Notes: generated by a model not told the origin, from the sequence alone. Shown: positions 37,227-46,140, numbered from the stretch's first letter. The stretch is DNA of 64,000 nucleotides from an uncultured Ardenticatenia bacterium (GCA_937127125.1 CAKZLO010000034.1:413798-477797), one strand, 5' to 3'. Numbers and translations are program-made.

Positions 37227-37255
37227 GTGCCCACAGTGTGGTGAGGAGTGGGCAC
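37227..37255 (+). other. Hairpin in the leader of the trkA pair
   Basis: GTGCCCAC (37227-37234) pairs perfectly with GTGGGCAC (37248-37255) and is followed by TTTGTGCTTT on the plus strand, 30 nt before the first TrkA start. It could be an attenuator or a weak terminator of an upstream transcript. I cannot decide which. Confidence 0.4.
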
Positions 37256-37285
37256 TTTGTGCTTTGGTGAGGAGATGAAACTGAA

Positions 37286-37936
37286 ATGAACGTCATAGTG
37301 GTAGGCTGTGGACGGTTCGGTGCAGAGCTGGCCTCACGTTTATACCAAAAGGGACATCAGGTGTCCGTGATCGACCAGACAGCGGCATCTTTTGAAAACC
37401 TCGATCCAAGGTTTCGTGGGCGGCTCATCGAGGGGGACGTTCTATCCCAAGATGTGCTGCATCGTGCTGGGATCGAACATGCCGATGGCGTGGCGGTGGT
37501 GACCAACTCCGACACGCTGAATGCTGTGGTGGGGCATGTAGCGCGCACAGTGTACCATGTGCCTAACGTGGTGGTGCGCAACTATGATCCTGCCTGGCGA
37601 TCCACGTATGAAGCGTTTGGACTTCAGGTGGTTAGCTCTGTCAGCTGGGGGGCACAACGAGTAGAGGATCTACTTGTGCAGCCAGATATTCGTACCGTTT
37701 TCTCTGCAGGCAACGGTGAGATCGAGATCTATGAGTTTCGGGTACCGCCACGCTGGCACGGACGCAAGCTGAATGAATTGCTTCCCGACCTGCCGTGTGG
37801 TGTGGTAGCACTGACACGTGCCGGACGTGCATCACTGCCCAGCTGCGATGTCACACTAGAGGCAGACGATGTAGTGTACTTCAGCACCACCCTGGAAGGG
37901 ATGCAAGTATTGCATCGCCTTTTCGAGGAGGGTTAA
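37286..37936 (+). CDS. TrkA-family potassium uptake regulator (RCK), first copy
   Basis: A 216-residue RCK protein. The N-terminal Rossmann domain begins VIVVGCGRFGAELASRLYQKGHQVSVID, with the acidic residue that binds NAD/NADH ribose. DGVAVVTNSDTLNAVVGHVAR and the C-terminal TrkA-C domain (about 140-216) follow. Such cytoplasmic subunits gate TrkH/KtrB-type potassium channels in response to nucleotides. It is followed after 1 nt by a second, diverged copy, so the pair probably forms a hetero-oligomeric ring. No membrane subunit (TrkH) is encoded here. Confidence 0.9.
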   Translation: MNVIVVGCGRFGAELASRLYQKGHQVSVIDQTAASFENLDPRFRGRLIEGDVLSQDVLHRAGIEHADGVAVVTNSDTLNAVVGHVARTVYHVPNVVVRNYDPAWRSTYEAFGLQVVSSVSWGAQRVEDLLVQPDIRTVFSAGNGEIEIYEFRVPPRWHGRKLNELLPDLPCGVVALTRAGRASLPSCDVTLEADDVVYFSTTLEGMQVLHRLFEEG

Positions 37937-37937
37937 C

Positions 37938-38666
37938 ATGTTCGTGGTAATCGCTGGCGGAGGACGCACTGGTACTTATCTGGCCGGACTGCTCGTTGCA
38001 CAGAAGCAGGAGGTGCGTCTGATCGAGTATCGCAAGGATCTGCTGGGGCGTGTCCACCATGAGTTGCCCACTGAGGTGATCTATGAGGGAAATCCCTCCA
38101 AGCCGGGTGTGCTGGAAGAGGCAGGCATTCGGCGAGCCGATGTGTTGGTGGCATGCACCGACAGTGATGCAGATAACCTTGCTATCTGTTACTTGGGTCG
38201 TGTGTGCTACAACGTGCCGCGCATCATTGCGCGCATCAACAATCCACGTGCCGGCTGGTTGTTTGACAAGAAGTTTCATGTGGATGTGGCGGTCAACCAC
38301 ACTGAGATCCTGGCAAGTCTCATTATGGAGGAAATGTCGCTAGGCGATATGGTAACGCTGCTAAAGCTGCGGCGTGGCAACTACTCGCTGGTGGCAGAAA
38401 AGATTGCTGAGGGTGCTAAGGTAATAGGTGTCGCCATCAAAGACTTGGGCTTGCCGCCACATTGTGTCATCGCTGCCATTATTCGCCGAGGTGAAGTGGT
38501 AGTGCCACGTGGCGTGACCACCTTCGAAGTAGGCGATGAAGTGCTGGCAGTAACAGACCGCGCAGGCGAAGAGGAGCTTGTGAGACTTTTCACTCCGCCG
38601 AACCACACCAATCATGTTTTACGCAGTGCCAGCACTGCAGCCTCACTGTCAGGCGGTCGTCCCTAA
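37938..38666 (+). CDS. TrkA-family potassium uptake regulator (RCK), second copy
   Basis: A 242-residue RCK protein: FVVIAGGGRTGTYLAGLLVAQKQEVRLIEYRKD (Rossmann, Glu after beta-2), then VLVACTDSDADNLAICYLGRV, and a TrkA-C domain at about 145-225 with VIGVAIKDLGLPPHCVIAAIIRRGEVVVPRG. It is the partner of the preceding gene (1-nt gap) and probably co-translated. Its last 18 nt overlap the convergent purB. The C-terminal 20 residues are polar and extend beyond the domain. Confidence 0.9.
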   Translation: MFVVIAGGGRTGTYLAGLLVAQKQEVRLIEYRKDLLGRVHHELPTEVIYEGNPSKPGVLEEAGIRRADVLVACTDSDADNLAICYLGRVCYNVPRIIARINNPRAGWLFDKKFHVDVAVNHTEILASLIMEEMSLGDMVTLLKLRRGNYSLVAEKIAEGAKVIGVAIKDLGLPPHCVIAAIIRRGEVVVPRGVTTFEVGDEVLAVTDRAGEEELVRLFTPPNHTNHVLRSASTAASLSGGRP

Positions 38667-40061
38667 CACTTCCAATAAGTGTCGTGCCATGGAACGCGCG
38701 CGAGCTGGTGCATTGCCCACATAATCCGCTGCGTTCAGCAGAGCACGTACACGCTGTGGGGGAAGATAAGCAGTTATCGCAGTATCCTCACTGAGAAGTC
38801 GGGGCAAAGGGTTATCGTCGCCTCGCTGGACTGCCTCCCACGCGTGCATGCTATGTGTGCGAATGATCTCGTGCATCTGTTGACGGTCAGCGCCTGCCTT
38901 AACCAATTCCATCAACAGCCGTTCGGTGGAAGCAAACGTGCCGTAGGCGTGCAGGATTCGCGCGCTCGCCCCTTCGTCAATCCGCAGATTGCGTACCAGA
39001 CGCAGCGCTCGTGATAACATCTCATCGACAGCCAGGAAGGCCTGTGGCAAGAACACACGCCGGTTCGCCGAGTCGTCGAGCGTGCGCTCCAGCAAGCTAT
39101 GTGCTGCGTTGTCCCATGCCACGTTTGGCAAAGTGGCGACGTAACGCGCTAAGCTGTCGATATTCTCCGCGTTGATCGGATTGCGCTTAAAAGGCATCGC
39201 GCTTGATCCGACCTGGCGCCTGCCAAATGGCTCCGCCCATTCGCCCAGCATAGGCTGCTGCAAGATGCGCAAGTCGAAGGCAAACTTGTACAGTGAGGCA
39301 GCTATTCCAGCCAGTGCGTTTAGCACGCGCCAGTCTTGTTTGCGTGGATATGTCTGTGTGGTCACGTCGAAAGCTTCTAGGCCCAGCGCTTGCATAACCT
39401 GTTGTTCCATAACACGGGCTGCTTCAGCAGAACCGAGCAGTTGTATGTAGGAGGCTGAGGTGCCCACCGCTCCGCTCAGTCCTTTGCCACGCAAGTTACT
39501 ACGCACCTGGCACAAGTCTTGGTAGTCCAGCCACAGATCTTGAGCATACTGTGCCAGCCGGTATCCAATGGTTGTCGGTTCAGCAGGCTGCAAGTGAGTA
39601 AATCCCATACATGCCGTGTCTGCCCAGTGGTCGATCTGTGTGGCCAGCGCCTGCAATACTTCCTTCAGACGCTGCAGGATCAAATCTATCGCGGCACGCA
39701 GTCGAAGCACATCTGCGTTGTCTTCAATGTCCATTGAAGTGGCCCCCATGTGTAGAATGGGGCCTCCTAGTGGACACTGGTTGGCAAACACACGCAGCTC
39801 GGCCATCAAATCGTGCTGGATTTCTGCCTCAATCTGATGGGCCTGTTCGATGTCAATGTCCTCCACATGAGCGCGCAAGTCCTCCACCTGTGCCTCAGTC
39901 ACCAACCCGAAAGTGCATTGTGCTTCAGCCAATGCCAGCCAGATGCGACGCCAAAGCCGGCGCTTATGGACTTCGCTCCACAGCGCGCGCATTTGAGGGC
40001 TGCCGTAACGCCAACTGAAAGGAGAAACATAGTGCTTGTGTTCGCAGTATGTGTCTGCCAT
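38649..40061 (-). CDS. purB: Adenylosuccinate lyase
   Basis: A 470-residue member of the fumarase/aspartase superfamily. The signature GSSAMPFKRNPINAENIDSLAR carries the mobile catalytic loop. The His of the general acid/base region is in GFTHLQPAEPTTIGYRLAQY. The protein begins HYVSPFSWRYGSPQMRALWS, as adenylosuccinate lyases do. It acts twice in purine synthesis, releasing fumarate from SAICAR and from adenylosuccinate. GGAG lies about 9 nt before ATG 40061. A 16-bp perfect palindrome sits 23 nt upstream and may be an operator. Confidence 0.93.
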   Translation of the reverse strand: MADTYCEHKHYVSPFSWRYGSPQMRALWSEVHKRRLWRRIWLALAEAQCTFGLVTEAQVEDLRAHVEDIDIEQAHQIEAEIQHDLMAELRVFANQCPLGGPILHMGATSMDIEDNADVLRLRAAIDLILQRLKEVLQALATQIDHWADTACMGFTHLQPAEPTTIGYRLAQYAQDLWLDYQDLCQVRSNLRGKGLSGAVGTSASYIQLLGSAEAARVMEQQVMQALGLEAFDVTTQTYPRKQDWRVLNALAGIAASLYKFAFDLRILQQPMLGEWAEPFGRRQVGSSAMPFKRNPINAENIDSLARYVATLPNVAWDNAAHSLLERTLDDSANRRVFLPQAFLAVDEMLSRALRLVRNLRIDEGASARILHAYGTFASTERLLMELVKAGADRQQMHEIIRTHSMHAWEAVQRGDDNPLPRLLSEDTAITAYLPPQRVRALLNAADYVGNAPARARSMARHLLEVLGTTA

Positions 40062-40083
40062 AGGTGATTACTCCAATCTTAGC

Positions 40084-40099
40084 AATCTGAGCTCAGATT
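40084..40099. promoter_or_regulatory. Perfect 16-bp palindrome between purB and the ParB-like gene
   Basis: AATCTGAGCTCAGATT is an unbroken inverted repeat lying 23 nt from the purB start and within the divergent intergenic region of 246 nt. Its position suits a dimeric repressor. The regulator is unknown. Confidence 0.5.
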
Positions 40100-40107
40100 C
40101 GCCTCAC

Positions 40108-40164
40108 TTGTGTTACCCCCAACTTGCTGATAGAATGAAAATTAACCGTGGTGGAATACCACGG
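40108..40164 (+). promoter_or_regulatory. Putative promoter with downstream inverted repeat, ParB-like gene
   Basis: TTGTGT (40108-40113), 17 nt and TAGAAT (40131-40136) form a plausible plus-strand promoter. Immediately downstream, CCGTGGT (40146-40152) pairs with ACCACGG (40158-40164) across 5 nt, a typical operator arrangement at the start of transcription. The HTH/ParB-like protein encoded next may bind it; that is inference. Confidence 0.4.
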
Positions 40165-40307
40165 GATCGCAGGGCGCAATGTCGCAGATGGTATCGACCA
40201 GAAGGCAGCAGTCTTCTGGAGAGGCACAATATCATAGGGTTACTAAGAGGTCAATCTCTAACCTGTCTGCTTTTCGGGGATGTGCGACGGAGCGAAGGGA
40301 GAAGCGA

Positions 40308-41246
40308 TTGCCCAGTCAACTCAGACAAATAGAGGCCGTACAGGAATTTGATCGGCTGCGTGAGCGCGCCATCCTCACCGAGTTGCTGAGCTTGGTGACT
40401 CGTTCTGAGGTGGGGCTGTTGCCGTTTGAAATGGTGCGTGAGAAGCTCCATGCCCGTGAGGCGGGCGAACGCGGTTTGCGGGATATCCCGCTGGATAAGA
40501 TTGTGGGCAGTGTAGGGCGTTATAACGACTTCACACGGCATTTTCTCCCTCGCTCTTCGTCGCTACGTCAGCGTTGGGTTAGAGTGCGCTCGCTCGCCGA
40601 AGAGTTACAAGGGTGGCCTCCCATTGAGGTTTATCAAATCGGCGATGTATACTTTGTCAAGGACGGCAATCATCGCGTTTCAGTGGCTATGGAGATGGGC
40701 CTCAAGACCATCCAGGCTTATGTGATCGAATATATTGCACCTGTGCCATTGGAGAGCTCCGACACCATTGCTGATTTGATACTGAAAGCGGACCGGGCCG
40801 ACTTCTTGACCCGTACAGATCTAGACCGTCTGCGACCAGGTCACGAGATTGAAGTAACCCTTCCCGGCCGTTACCAGGTTTTGCTGGCTGAGATTGCAGC
40901 TCACCAGTATGCGATGGAACAACGCGCTGAGGTCCCGGTGTCATGGGAAGAAGCAACGCTCAGCTGGTACGATAGCGTTTACCAGCCAATGGCCCAGCTA
41001 ATTGAAGAGAAAGGGTTGTTGCGGGAATTCCCACATCGCACTGTCGCTGATCTATATACATGGATCGTCGAGTATCGGTTGGAGTTGCGTGACCTGTGCA
41101 AAGCACCCCAGGTGGATGAGCAGGTAGCCGTTGAAGACTTTGCCAGTCGTTACAGTGGACGCCCTCTAGTTGCCCAATTGAAGGCGGTACGCCGTTTCCT
41201 GGAGAACTTGTTTGGACGTCGTCATGCGCCGTGTGAAAGGTTGTGA
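40308..41246 (+). CDS. ParB/sulfiredoxin-fold protein, putative regulator
   Basis: A 312-residue protein. The centre (about 85-150) has the ParB-N/sulfiredoxin-like pattern PIEVYQIGDVYFVKDGNHRVSVAMEMG, where GNHR is the conserved nucleotide-contact motif. Upstream is a helical domain, and downstream a helical region with repeated Tyr/Trp-rich segments (LSWYDSVYQPMAQL). ParB-fold proteins bind CTP or DNA; no classic ParB HTH is visible. TTG 40308 was chosen because AGGGAG precedes it by 6-7 nt, and the frame before it (from 40179) reads as non-protein-like Arg/Ser. It ends 3 nt before acylphosphatase. The exact role is unknown. Confidence 0.65.
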   Translation: MPSQLRQIEAVQEFDRLRERAILTELLSLVTRSEVGLLPFEMVREKLHAREAGERGLRDIPLDKIVGSVGRYNDFTRHFLPRSSSLRQRWVRVRSLAEELQGWPPIEVYQIGDVYFVKDGNHRVSVAMEMGLKTIQAYVIEYIAPVPLESSDTIADLILKADRADFLTRTDLDRLRPGHEIEVTLPGRYQVLLAEIAAHQYAMEQRAEVPVSWEEATLSWYDSVYQPMAQLIEEKGLLREFPHRTVADLYTWIVEYRLELRDLCKAPQVDEQVAVEDFASRYSGRPLVAQLKAVRRFLENLFGRRHAPCERL

Positions 41247-41249
41247 GTG

Positions 41250-41519
41250 ATGCTGCGCGCGCACGTTCTGATCTCCGGTCACGTACAAGGTGTCAATTTT
41301 CGTTGGTACACGCGGAACAAAGCACAAACGCTGGGGGTAAAAGGGTGGGTGCGCAACCTGTGGGATGGCCGGGTGGAGGCCGTTTTTGAGGGTGAGGACA
41401 GTGCAGTGCGCCAGATAGTCCAGTGGTGTCATACTGGCCCTCCTTCAGCCTATGTGGAAGACGTCCATGTCGAATATGAAGCCCCCACTGGCGAGTTCAC
41501 AGGTTTCCACATTCGGTAG
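41250..41519 (+). CDS. acyP: Acylphosphatase
   Basis: An 89-residue protein, the usual size for acylphosphatase, which hydrolyses carboxyl phosphates such as acetyl phosphate. Signature: ISGHVQGVNFRWYTRNKAQTLG (catalytic Arg in NFR) and GWVRNLWDGRVEAVFEG (catalytic Asn in RNLWDG). ATG 41250 follows the ParB-like stop by 3 nt, with AAAGG 9 nt upstream; GTG 41247 is equally possible. It probably shares the transcript of the ParB-like gene. Confidence 0.93.
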   Translation: MLRAHVLISGHVQGVNFRWYTRNKAQTLGVKGWVRNLWDGRVEAVFEGEDSAVRQIVQWCHTGPPSAYVEDVHVEYEAPTGEFTGFHIR

Positions 41520-41615
41520 TATTATCGAGAGTATGTGCTCTTGCCCCAGATTGCTGCTGTGGCCTGTTGCAATGTAAAGGGCACTCACCTATAGGCTGGG
41601 TAGACCGAGGTCGCT

Positions 41616-43001
41616 ATGAACGGCGCTGAGGGGCGCAAATGTATTCTAATTTTGACAGCAGATGCTGGGTCGGGACATCGTAGTGCTGCTCTAGCTCTTG
41701 AGGCAGCCTTTCGAGAGCGCTATGGTACCCAATGCACACCCATTGTAATTAACCCATTGCGTGCGGCAAGCACGCCATCCTTTCTCCAGGCCGTCACAGA
41801 GGACAATTATGATGAGATGGTGCGGAAGGATCCCGCACTGTACGAGCTAAGTTACTGGCTGAGTGATTCTATAGCTACCGCAGCAATTATTGACCAGGTT
41901 GTAGCTGTGATGTTACACGACACGCTGCGTGGCATCCTCGATGAATACCGGCCGGACACTGTGGTGTGCACCCATCCCATTTATCTGGAACCGTTAAACT
42001 TTGTGTTCGATCGCGGCGGCCGCGCGGTGCCGGTCGTCAGCGCTATCACTGATTTGGTCACCGTGCACACCTTGTGGTTCAATCCTCGGGTACACCTGTG
42101 CCTGGTGCCTACGGAGCAGGTATATAGGAAAGCGGTGCGCAGGGGTGTGCCGGCGCACCGCGTTCATATTACCGGTTTGCCGGTGCACCCGCGTTTTGCT
42201 GCGGAGACCAGACCCCAAGCGGAAATTCGCCGTGAGCTGGGTTGGCTCCCTGATCTTCCGGTAGCTCTGCTGGTGGGTGGAACGCGCGTGCCACGCGTGG
42301 GGGAGATTGCCCGTTTGATTGATCGCGCTGGCCTAGCATTGCAGCTGGCGGTGGTGACGGGTGGAGATGAGGCGCTTTATCGGGTGTTGTCGGCAACACG
42401 TTGGCAAACTCCCACCTACATTTATGGCTTTGCTGAAAACATGCCGGCACTCATTCGTGCTAGTGATCTTGTCATCACGAAGGCAGGTGGCCTCATCACA
42501 GCCGAGACGCTCGCATGTGGACGCCCTCTGATCTATTGCAGTGCCATCCGAGGGCAAGAAACAGGCAACGTTAAATATGTCGTCTCCGCTGGAGCAGGCG
42601 ATTGGGCTCCTCGGCCGCAGCTGGTGCTGGCGCATCTGATACGCTGGCTCGAGAACGATGCTGAATTGCTGCGTCAGCGTAGTCTCAACGCCGCTAACCT
42701 GGGGAAACCCCACGCGGCCTATGAGGCGGCTGATTTGATTTGGGAACTTGTGACCTCTGAGCCAGTGCCGCTGCGTCCGGGACCTAACCTGCGCACTGCA
42801 GCTATGTTTCCCTTGCTGGCCAGTGTGCAGGTGTCACGTATGTTTGACCGTTTGGAGCAAGATCTGCGTAATCTGACCGACTCGGAAATGGCCCGCTTGG
42901 CAGTATGGTGTGTCAACCAAATTGAGACAGTTTCCGACCTGGAACGTATTGGCAGGGCGTTGCGTGATCGGATGAGCAAAGTGGCCGCTGATCACCGTTG
43001 A
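41616..43001 (+). CDS. MGDG-synthase/UgtP-like glycosyltransferase
   Basis: A 461-residue GT28-type enzyme. The N-terminus ILILTADAGSGHRSAALALEAAF matches the MGDG-synthase domain, with the Gly-His lipid-side motif. The C-terminal half has LLVGGTRVPR, YGFAENMPALIRASDLVITKAGGLITAETLACGRPLI, the UDP-sugar binding segment (KAGGxTxxE) of MurG/UgtP. Homologues add galactose or glucose to diacylglycerol to make membrane glycolipids. The N-terminus here lacks a membrane anchor, consistent with a peripheral enzyme. No strong Shine-Dalgarno precedes ATG 41616. Specificity (lipid or other acceptor) is inferred. Confidence 0.82.
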   Translation: MNGAEGRKCILILTADAGSGHRSAALALEAAFRERYGTQCTPIVINPLRAASTPSFLQAVTEDNYDEMVRKDPALYELSYWLSDSIATAAIIDQVVAVMLHDTLRGILDEYRPDTVVCTHPIYLEPLNFVFDRGGRAVPVVSAITDLVTVHTLWFNPRVHLCLVPTEQVYRKAVRRGVPAHRVHITGLPVHPRFAAETRPQAEIRRELGWLPDLPVALLVGGTRVPRVGEIARLIDRAGLALQLAVVTGGDEALYRVLSATRWQTPTYIYGFAENMPALIRASDLVITKAGGLITAETLACGRPLIYCSAIRGQETGNVKYVVSAGAGDWAPRPQLVLAHLIRWLENDAELLRQRSLNAANLGKPHAAYEAADLIWELVTSEPVPLRPGPNLRTAAMFPLLASVQVSRMFDRLEQDLRNLTDSEMARLAVWCVNQIETVSDLERIGRALRDRMSKVAADHR

Positions 43002-43060
43002 CGGCGTGCCTGCTATGAACTCGTATGACCAGATTGGATAGGGGAGGTAGAAGAACAACA

Positions 43061-43546
43061 ATGGAACTGATCGTAGTGCCCATAGAAAAACCGGCCACTA
43101 TCAACTTTATTCTTGGCCAGACCCATTTCATCAAATCGGTCGAGGATATTCACGAGGCAATGGTTACTGCTGTTCCAGGCATTAAATTTGGATTGGCCTT
43201 CTGCGAGGCTTCTGGCGCATGCTTAGTGCGTTGGTCTGGCACAGACGAGGCGATGGTTGAACTGGCGCGCCAAAACGCACAAGCGATCGGTGCCGGCCAC
43301 AGCTTCATTGTCTTCCTGGCGGAGGGGTTTTATCCTATCAATGTGTTGAATGCTATTAAGATGGTGCCAGAAGTATGTCACATCTTTTGCGCAACCGCCA
43401 ACCCCACTCAGGTGATCATTGCCCAGACGGAACAGGGACGAGCGATTCTCGGGGTAGTAGATGGCGCAAGTCCACGTGGCGTCGAGGCAGCGGACGACAT
43501 TGCATGGCGCAAGGATCTCTTGCGCAAATTTGGTTATAAGTTGTGA
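43061..43546 (+). CDS. Adenosine-specific kinase family protein
   Basis: A 161-residue protein matching the small adenosine-kinase family (Pfam Adenosine_kin) found mostly in archaea and some thermophilic bacteria. Segments include VPIEKPATINFILGQTHFIKSVEDIHEAM, KFGLAFCEASGACLVRWSGTD, GHSFIVFLAEGFYPINVLNAIK and ATANPTQVIIAQTEQGRAILGVVDG. The archaeal proteins phosphorylate adenosine and are unrelated to PfkB adenosine kinases. ATG 43061 begins where family members do; GGGAGG lies 14 nt upstream, a long spacing. It is a purine salvage function next to purB and hpt in the same neighbourhood. Confidence 0.85.
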   Translation: MELIVVPIEKPATINFILGQTHFIKSVEDIHEAMVTAVPGIKFGLAFCEASGACLVRWSGTDEAMVELARQNAQAIGAGHSFIVFLAEGFYPINVLNAIKMVPEVCHIFCATANPTQVIIAQTEQGRAILGVVDGASPRGVEAADDIAWRKDLLRKFGYKL

Positions 43547-43571
43547 TGCGGGTATCCCTTAACCCTTGGGA

Positions 43572-43599
43572 TTTACACATTATGGGCGAGTGTTATAAG
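43572..43599 (+). promoter_or_regulatory. Promoter of the DUF2207-SPFH operon
   Basis: TTTACA (43572-43577) and TATAAG (43594-43599), spaced 16 nt, each match consensus at five of six positions. Transcription would begin near 43606, about 35 nt before the DUF2207 start at 43640. Confidence 0.65.
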
Positions 43600-43639
43600 G
43601 ACCGTGCCAGCCACGGTTGTACTAGGAGATAACAAAGGT

Positions 43640-45547
43640 ATGCGAAGAGTCTTGGGGTATGGTGTGGCAGCGCTTGTACTGCTTGCGTTGTTTGTGTCAG
43701 GCACTGCCTGGGCGCAGGACAAGAGCTTGCTTTGGCAACGCTACGACGTCAATATACAGGTCCTGGTCAACTCTGACATCCTTGTCGAGGAGATCCAACA
43801 AATTCAGTTTACCAGCGGCACGTTTCGCTTTGGCTTCGCTGCCATCCCATTGGATCGAGTTGAGCGCATCACTGACGTGAGCGTTGCTGAGCTCATCGAT
43901 GGGCAAGAACGACGCTACAAACCTAACTCCTCTGCTCCATACGGATTTGAGACCACCCAGAGTGACAATAATCTGGAGATAACATGGTATTTTCCACCGA
44001 CAAGTGCCAGCACGCATACCTATGTACTGCGTTACCGGGTTATCGGCGGATTGCGTTTCTACGAGGAAGGTGACCAGTTATGGTGGAAGGCAATCCCTCC
44101 TGACCACAACTTTCCTATCCGCGCTTCCACGATCACTGTGACCCTGCCAGCGACGTTTAGCCAGGAGCAACTGAAGGTGGCCAGCTATGGACCGGCTACG
44201 ATCACTCGTTTGAACGAGCGCGGTCAGGTAGTATTTGAGGCCCAGAACATTCCGCCCGACCAAGAGCTGGAAGTGCGAGTGCAATTCCCACACGGAGTGG
44301 TGCAGGGCAGTCCACCGTTATGGCAGGCTGCTTTTGACCGTCGCCAGACGTTAGGGCCGCTTTTCTCGCTCATCTTTGGAGCTCTAGGAGTCGTGATCCT
44401 AATTGGTGGCCCATTGTCATTGTACTTGCTGTGGTACACGCGCGGGCGTGACCAGCCGGTGGGATTGGTGGCCGAGCAAGTCAGCGAGCCACCCGCTGAC
44501 TTGCCAGCTCCAGTTGTGGGAACGCTGATTGATGAACGGGCAGACTTGAAGGACATCATCGCCGGCATCCTTGACCTTGCTCGACGTGGCGTCTTGCGCA
44601 TGGAAGAGCAGAGGATCGAGGGCTTTCTGGGTATTGGCTCCGGGCGCGATTTTATATTTTACCTTCAGGACGCTGCGAAGGCCACGCGACCCTATGAGCA
44701 GACTCTTCTGCGAGCCATCTTCGGGGGGCAGGAGCAGAAACGACTTTCCGAGCTGCGTCAGAAGTTCTACACCTCTATCCCTACTTTGGAACGTGAGCTG
44801 TATCAGGAAGTAGTGCGTGAGGGATTCTTTCCGGCCGATCCTCGGTCAATACGCCGTCGCTGGGTTACGCTAGGCATCATTGGGCTGGTGGTGTCTGCTT
44901 TCGGCGCTTGCGTCCTGGTGGGTTTGTTGGGAGACTACACTGATTGGGCGTTCTGCCCTGCTGCCTCCATGGCTGCCACAGCACTTGGGTTGATCATTCT
45001 GGGCAATTTTATGCCACGGCGTACAGCTAAAGGGGCTGAGGAGGCAGCCAAATGGATTGCTTTTAAACGTTATTTGCAGTACCTTGAAAAGCAGGCCGAC
45101 CTGCAGGCAGCGAAAGATCGCTTTGAGGAGTATCTGCCTTACGCAGTCGCGTTTGGTCTCGAGCGCCAGCTTATCAACAGGTTCGCTACAGTGGACGCGC
45201 CTGCGCCCTCGTGGTGGGGTCCAGTGTTTGTCCCCACAGGCGGCCACGTGTACCGAGGTCCTCTGGCGGCAGGTGGCATGGGTTCATCGGGTGGTGCATC
45301 CAGCGGGCCACCTGCTCCGCTTGCCGGCGAAGGGGGTGGAGCTCAGTCTTTGTCGGACATGAGCCGTGGCGTGGGCGCTTCTCTGGCCAGTATGAGCGCT
45401 GGCTTAGGAGCATTGCTGAGCTCGGCTAGCTCGGTGCTCACCAGCACCCCACCCTCTTCCCGAAGTGGCGGACGGGGTGGCGGCTGGAGCGGGGGCGGCA
45501 GCTTCGGTGGCGGTGGAGGTGGTGGCGGCTCCCGCGGCTTTGGATGA
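43640..45547 (+). CDS. DUF2207 membrane protein, first gene of the SPFH operon
   Basis: A 635-residue protein. The signal peptide (residues 1-26, ending GTAWAQ) is followed by the extracellular beta-rich DUF2207 domain (about 30-235, with RVERITDVSVAELIDG and WWKAIPPDHNFPI). A membrane helix is at about 255-280, a cytoplasmic region with DLARRGVLRMEEQRIEG at about 315-345, two further helices at about 410-460, and a Gly/Ser-rich tail ending in an unbroken glycine run and SRGFG. That tail is typical of the family. The function is unknown; homologues are predicted envelope proteins. ATG 43640 has AGGAGA about 10 nt upstream; the frame to 43604 would begin near the transcription start. It is the first of four closely spaced genes. 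Confidence 0.85.
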   Translation: MRRVLGYGVAALVLLALFVSGTAWAQDKSLLWQRYDVNIQVLVNSDILVEEIQQIQFTSGTFRFGFAAIPLDRVERITDVSVAELIDGQERRYKPNSSAPYGFETTQSDNNLEITWYFPPTSASTHTYVLRYRVIGGLRFYEEGDQLWWKAIPPDHNFPIRASTITVTLPATFSQEQLKVASYGPATITRLNERGQVVFEAQNIPPDQELEVRVQFPHGVVQGSPPLWQAAFDRRQTLGPLFSLIFGALGVVILIGGPLSLYLLWYTRGRDQPVGLVAEQVSEPPADLPAPVVGTLIDERADLKDIIAGILDLARRGVLRMEEQRIEGFLGIGSGRDFIFYLQDAAKATRPYEQTLLRAIFGGQEQKRLSELRQKFYTSIPTLERELYQEVVREGFFPADPRSIRRRWVTLGIIGLVVSAFGACVLVGLLGDYTDWAFCPAASMAATALGLIILGNFMPRRTAKGAEEAAKWIAFKRYLQYLEKQADLQAAKDRFEEYLPYAVAFGLERQLINRFATVDAPAPSWWGPVFVPTGGHVYRGPLAAGGMGSSGGASSGPPAPLAGEGGGAQSLSDMSRGVGASLASMSAGLGALLSSASSVLTSTPPSSRSGGRGGGWSGGGSFGGGGGGGGSRGFG

Positions 45548-45595
45548 GAGCCGGAATGGCACGATATATGGCTTTGTTCAGAAAGAGGCGATAGC

Positions 45596-46117
45596 ATGAC
45601 AACAGGTCGTGTAGTAGGAATCATTCTGCTTGCTGCGGGAGTATTGGTATGTCTGGTGGGCTCTTTTGTAGCCTATACCTCAACCCGGACTGTGGAGGAT
45701 CAGGCGGCAGCGATGGGTGGTGCAATGTTGGGTATCGGCATTGCGATCGTTATCGCCCTCCCATTGCTCGGTGTGGGTGTGTATCTATTTCTGCGCGGCG
45801 GAGCAGAAGCGCGGGAAATGGTTGAGATGCGCCGTCAGCGCAAGATATTGGATATAGTGAAGACGCGCGGTCAGGTGAACGTCAGCGATCTTGTGTTTGA
45901 GCTCAGGTCAAATCGCGAACAGGTGCGCAACGATATCTACAAGTTGGTAGGCTTGGGGTTGTTCACCGGATATGTCAATTGGGATGATGGCGTGTTGTAT
46001 TCAGTGGAGGCCTCAAAACTGACGGGTAATACATGTCCCAAATGCGGTGGGCAGCAGGCTTTCGCTGGCAAAGGGGTCATCAAGTGTCAGTATTGTGGTG
46101 CTGAGATCTTTCTCTAG
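45596..46117 (+). CDS. Two-TM protein with winged helix and C-terminal zinc ribbon
   Basis: A 173-residue protein. Two membrane helices (about 7-29 and 41-66) are followed by a cytoplasmic winged-helix-like segment (about 82-135: RRQRKILDIVKTRGQVNVSDLVFELRSNREQVRNDIYKLVGLGLF, the pattern of a MarR/DeoR-like wHTH). A zinc ribbon (CPKCGG at 147-152, CQYCG at 164-168) ends the protein. A membrane-tethered DNA- or RNA-binding adaptor is suggested. It stands between the DUF2207 gene (48-nt gap) and the coiled-coil gene. The architecture resembles zinc-ribbon partners found beside SPFH/YdjI proteins; direct homology to YdjG is not established. Confidence 0.7.
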   Translation: MTTGRVVGIILLAAGVLVCLVGSFVAYTSTRTVEDQAAAMGGAMLGIGIAIVIALPLLGVGVYLFLRGGAEAREMVEMRRQRKILDIVKTRGQVNVSDLVFELRSNREQVRNDIYKLVGLGLFTGYVNWDDGVLYSVEASKLTGNTCPKCGGQQAFAGKGVIKCQYCGAEIFL

Positions 46118-46140
46118 AGAAAACGATTAGGAGGAACGCT

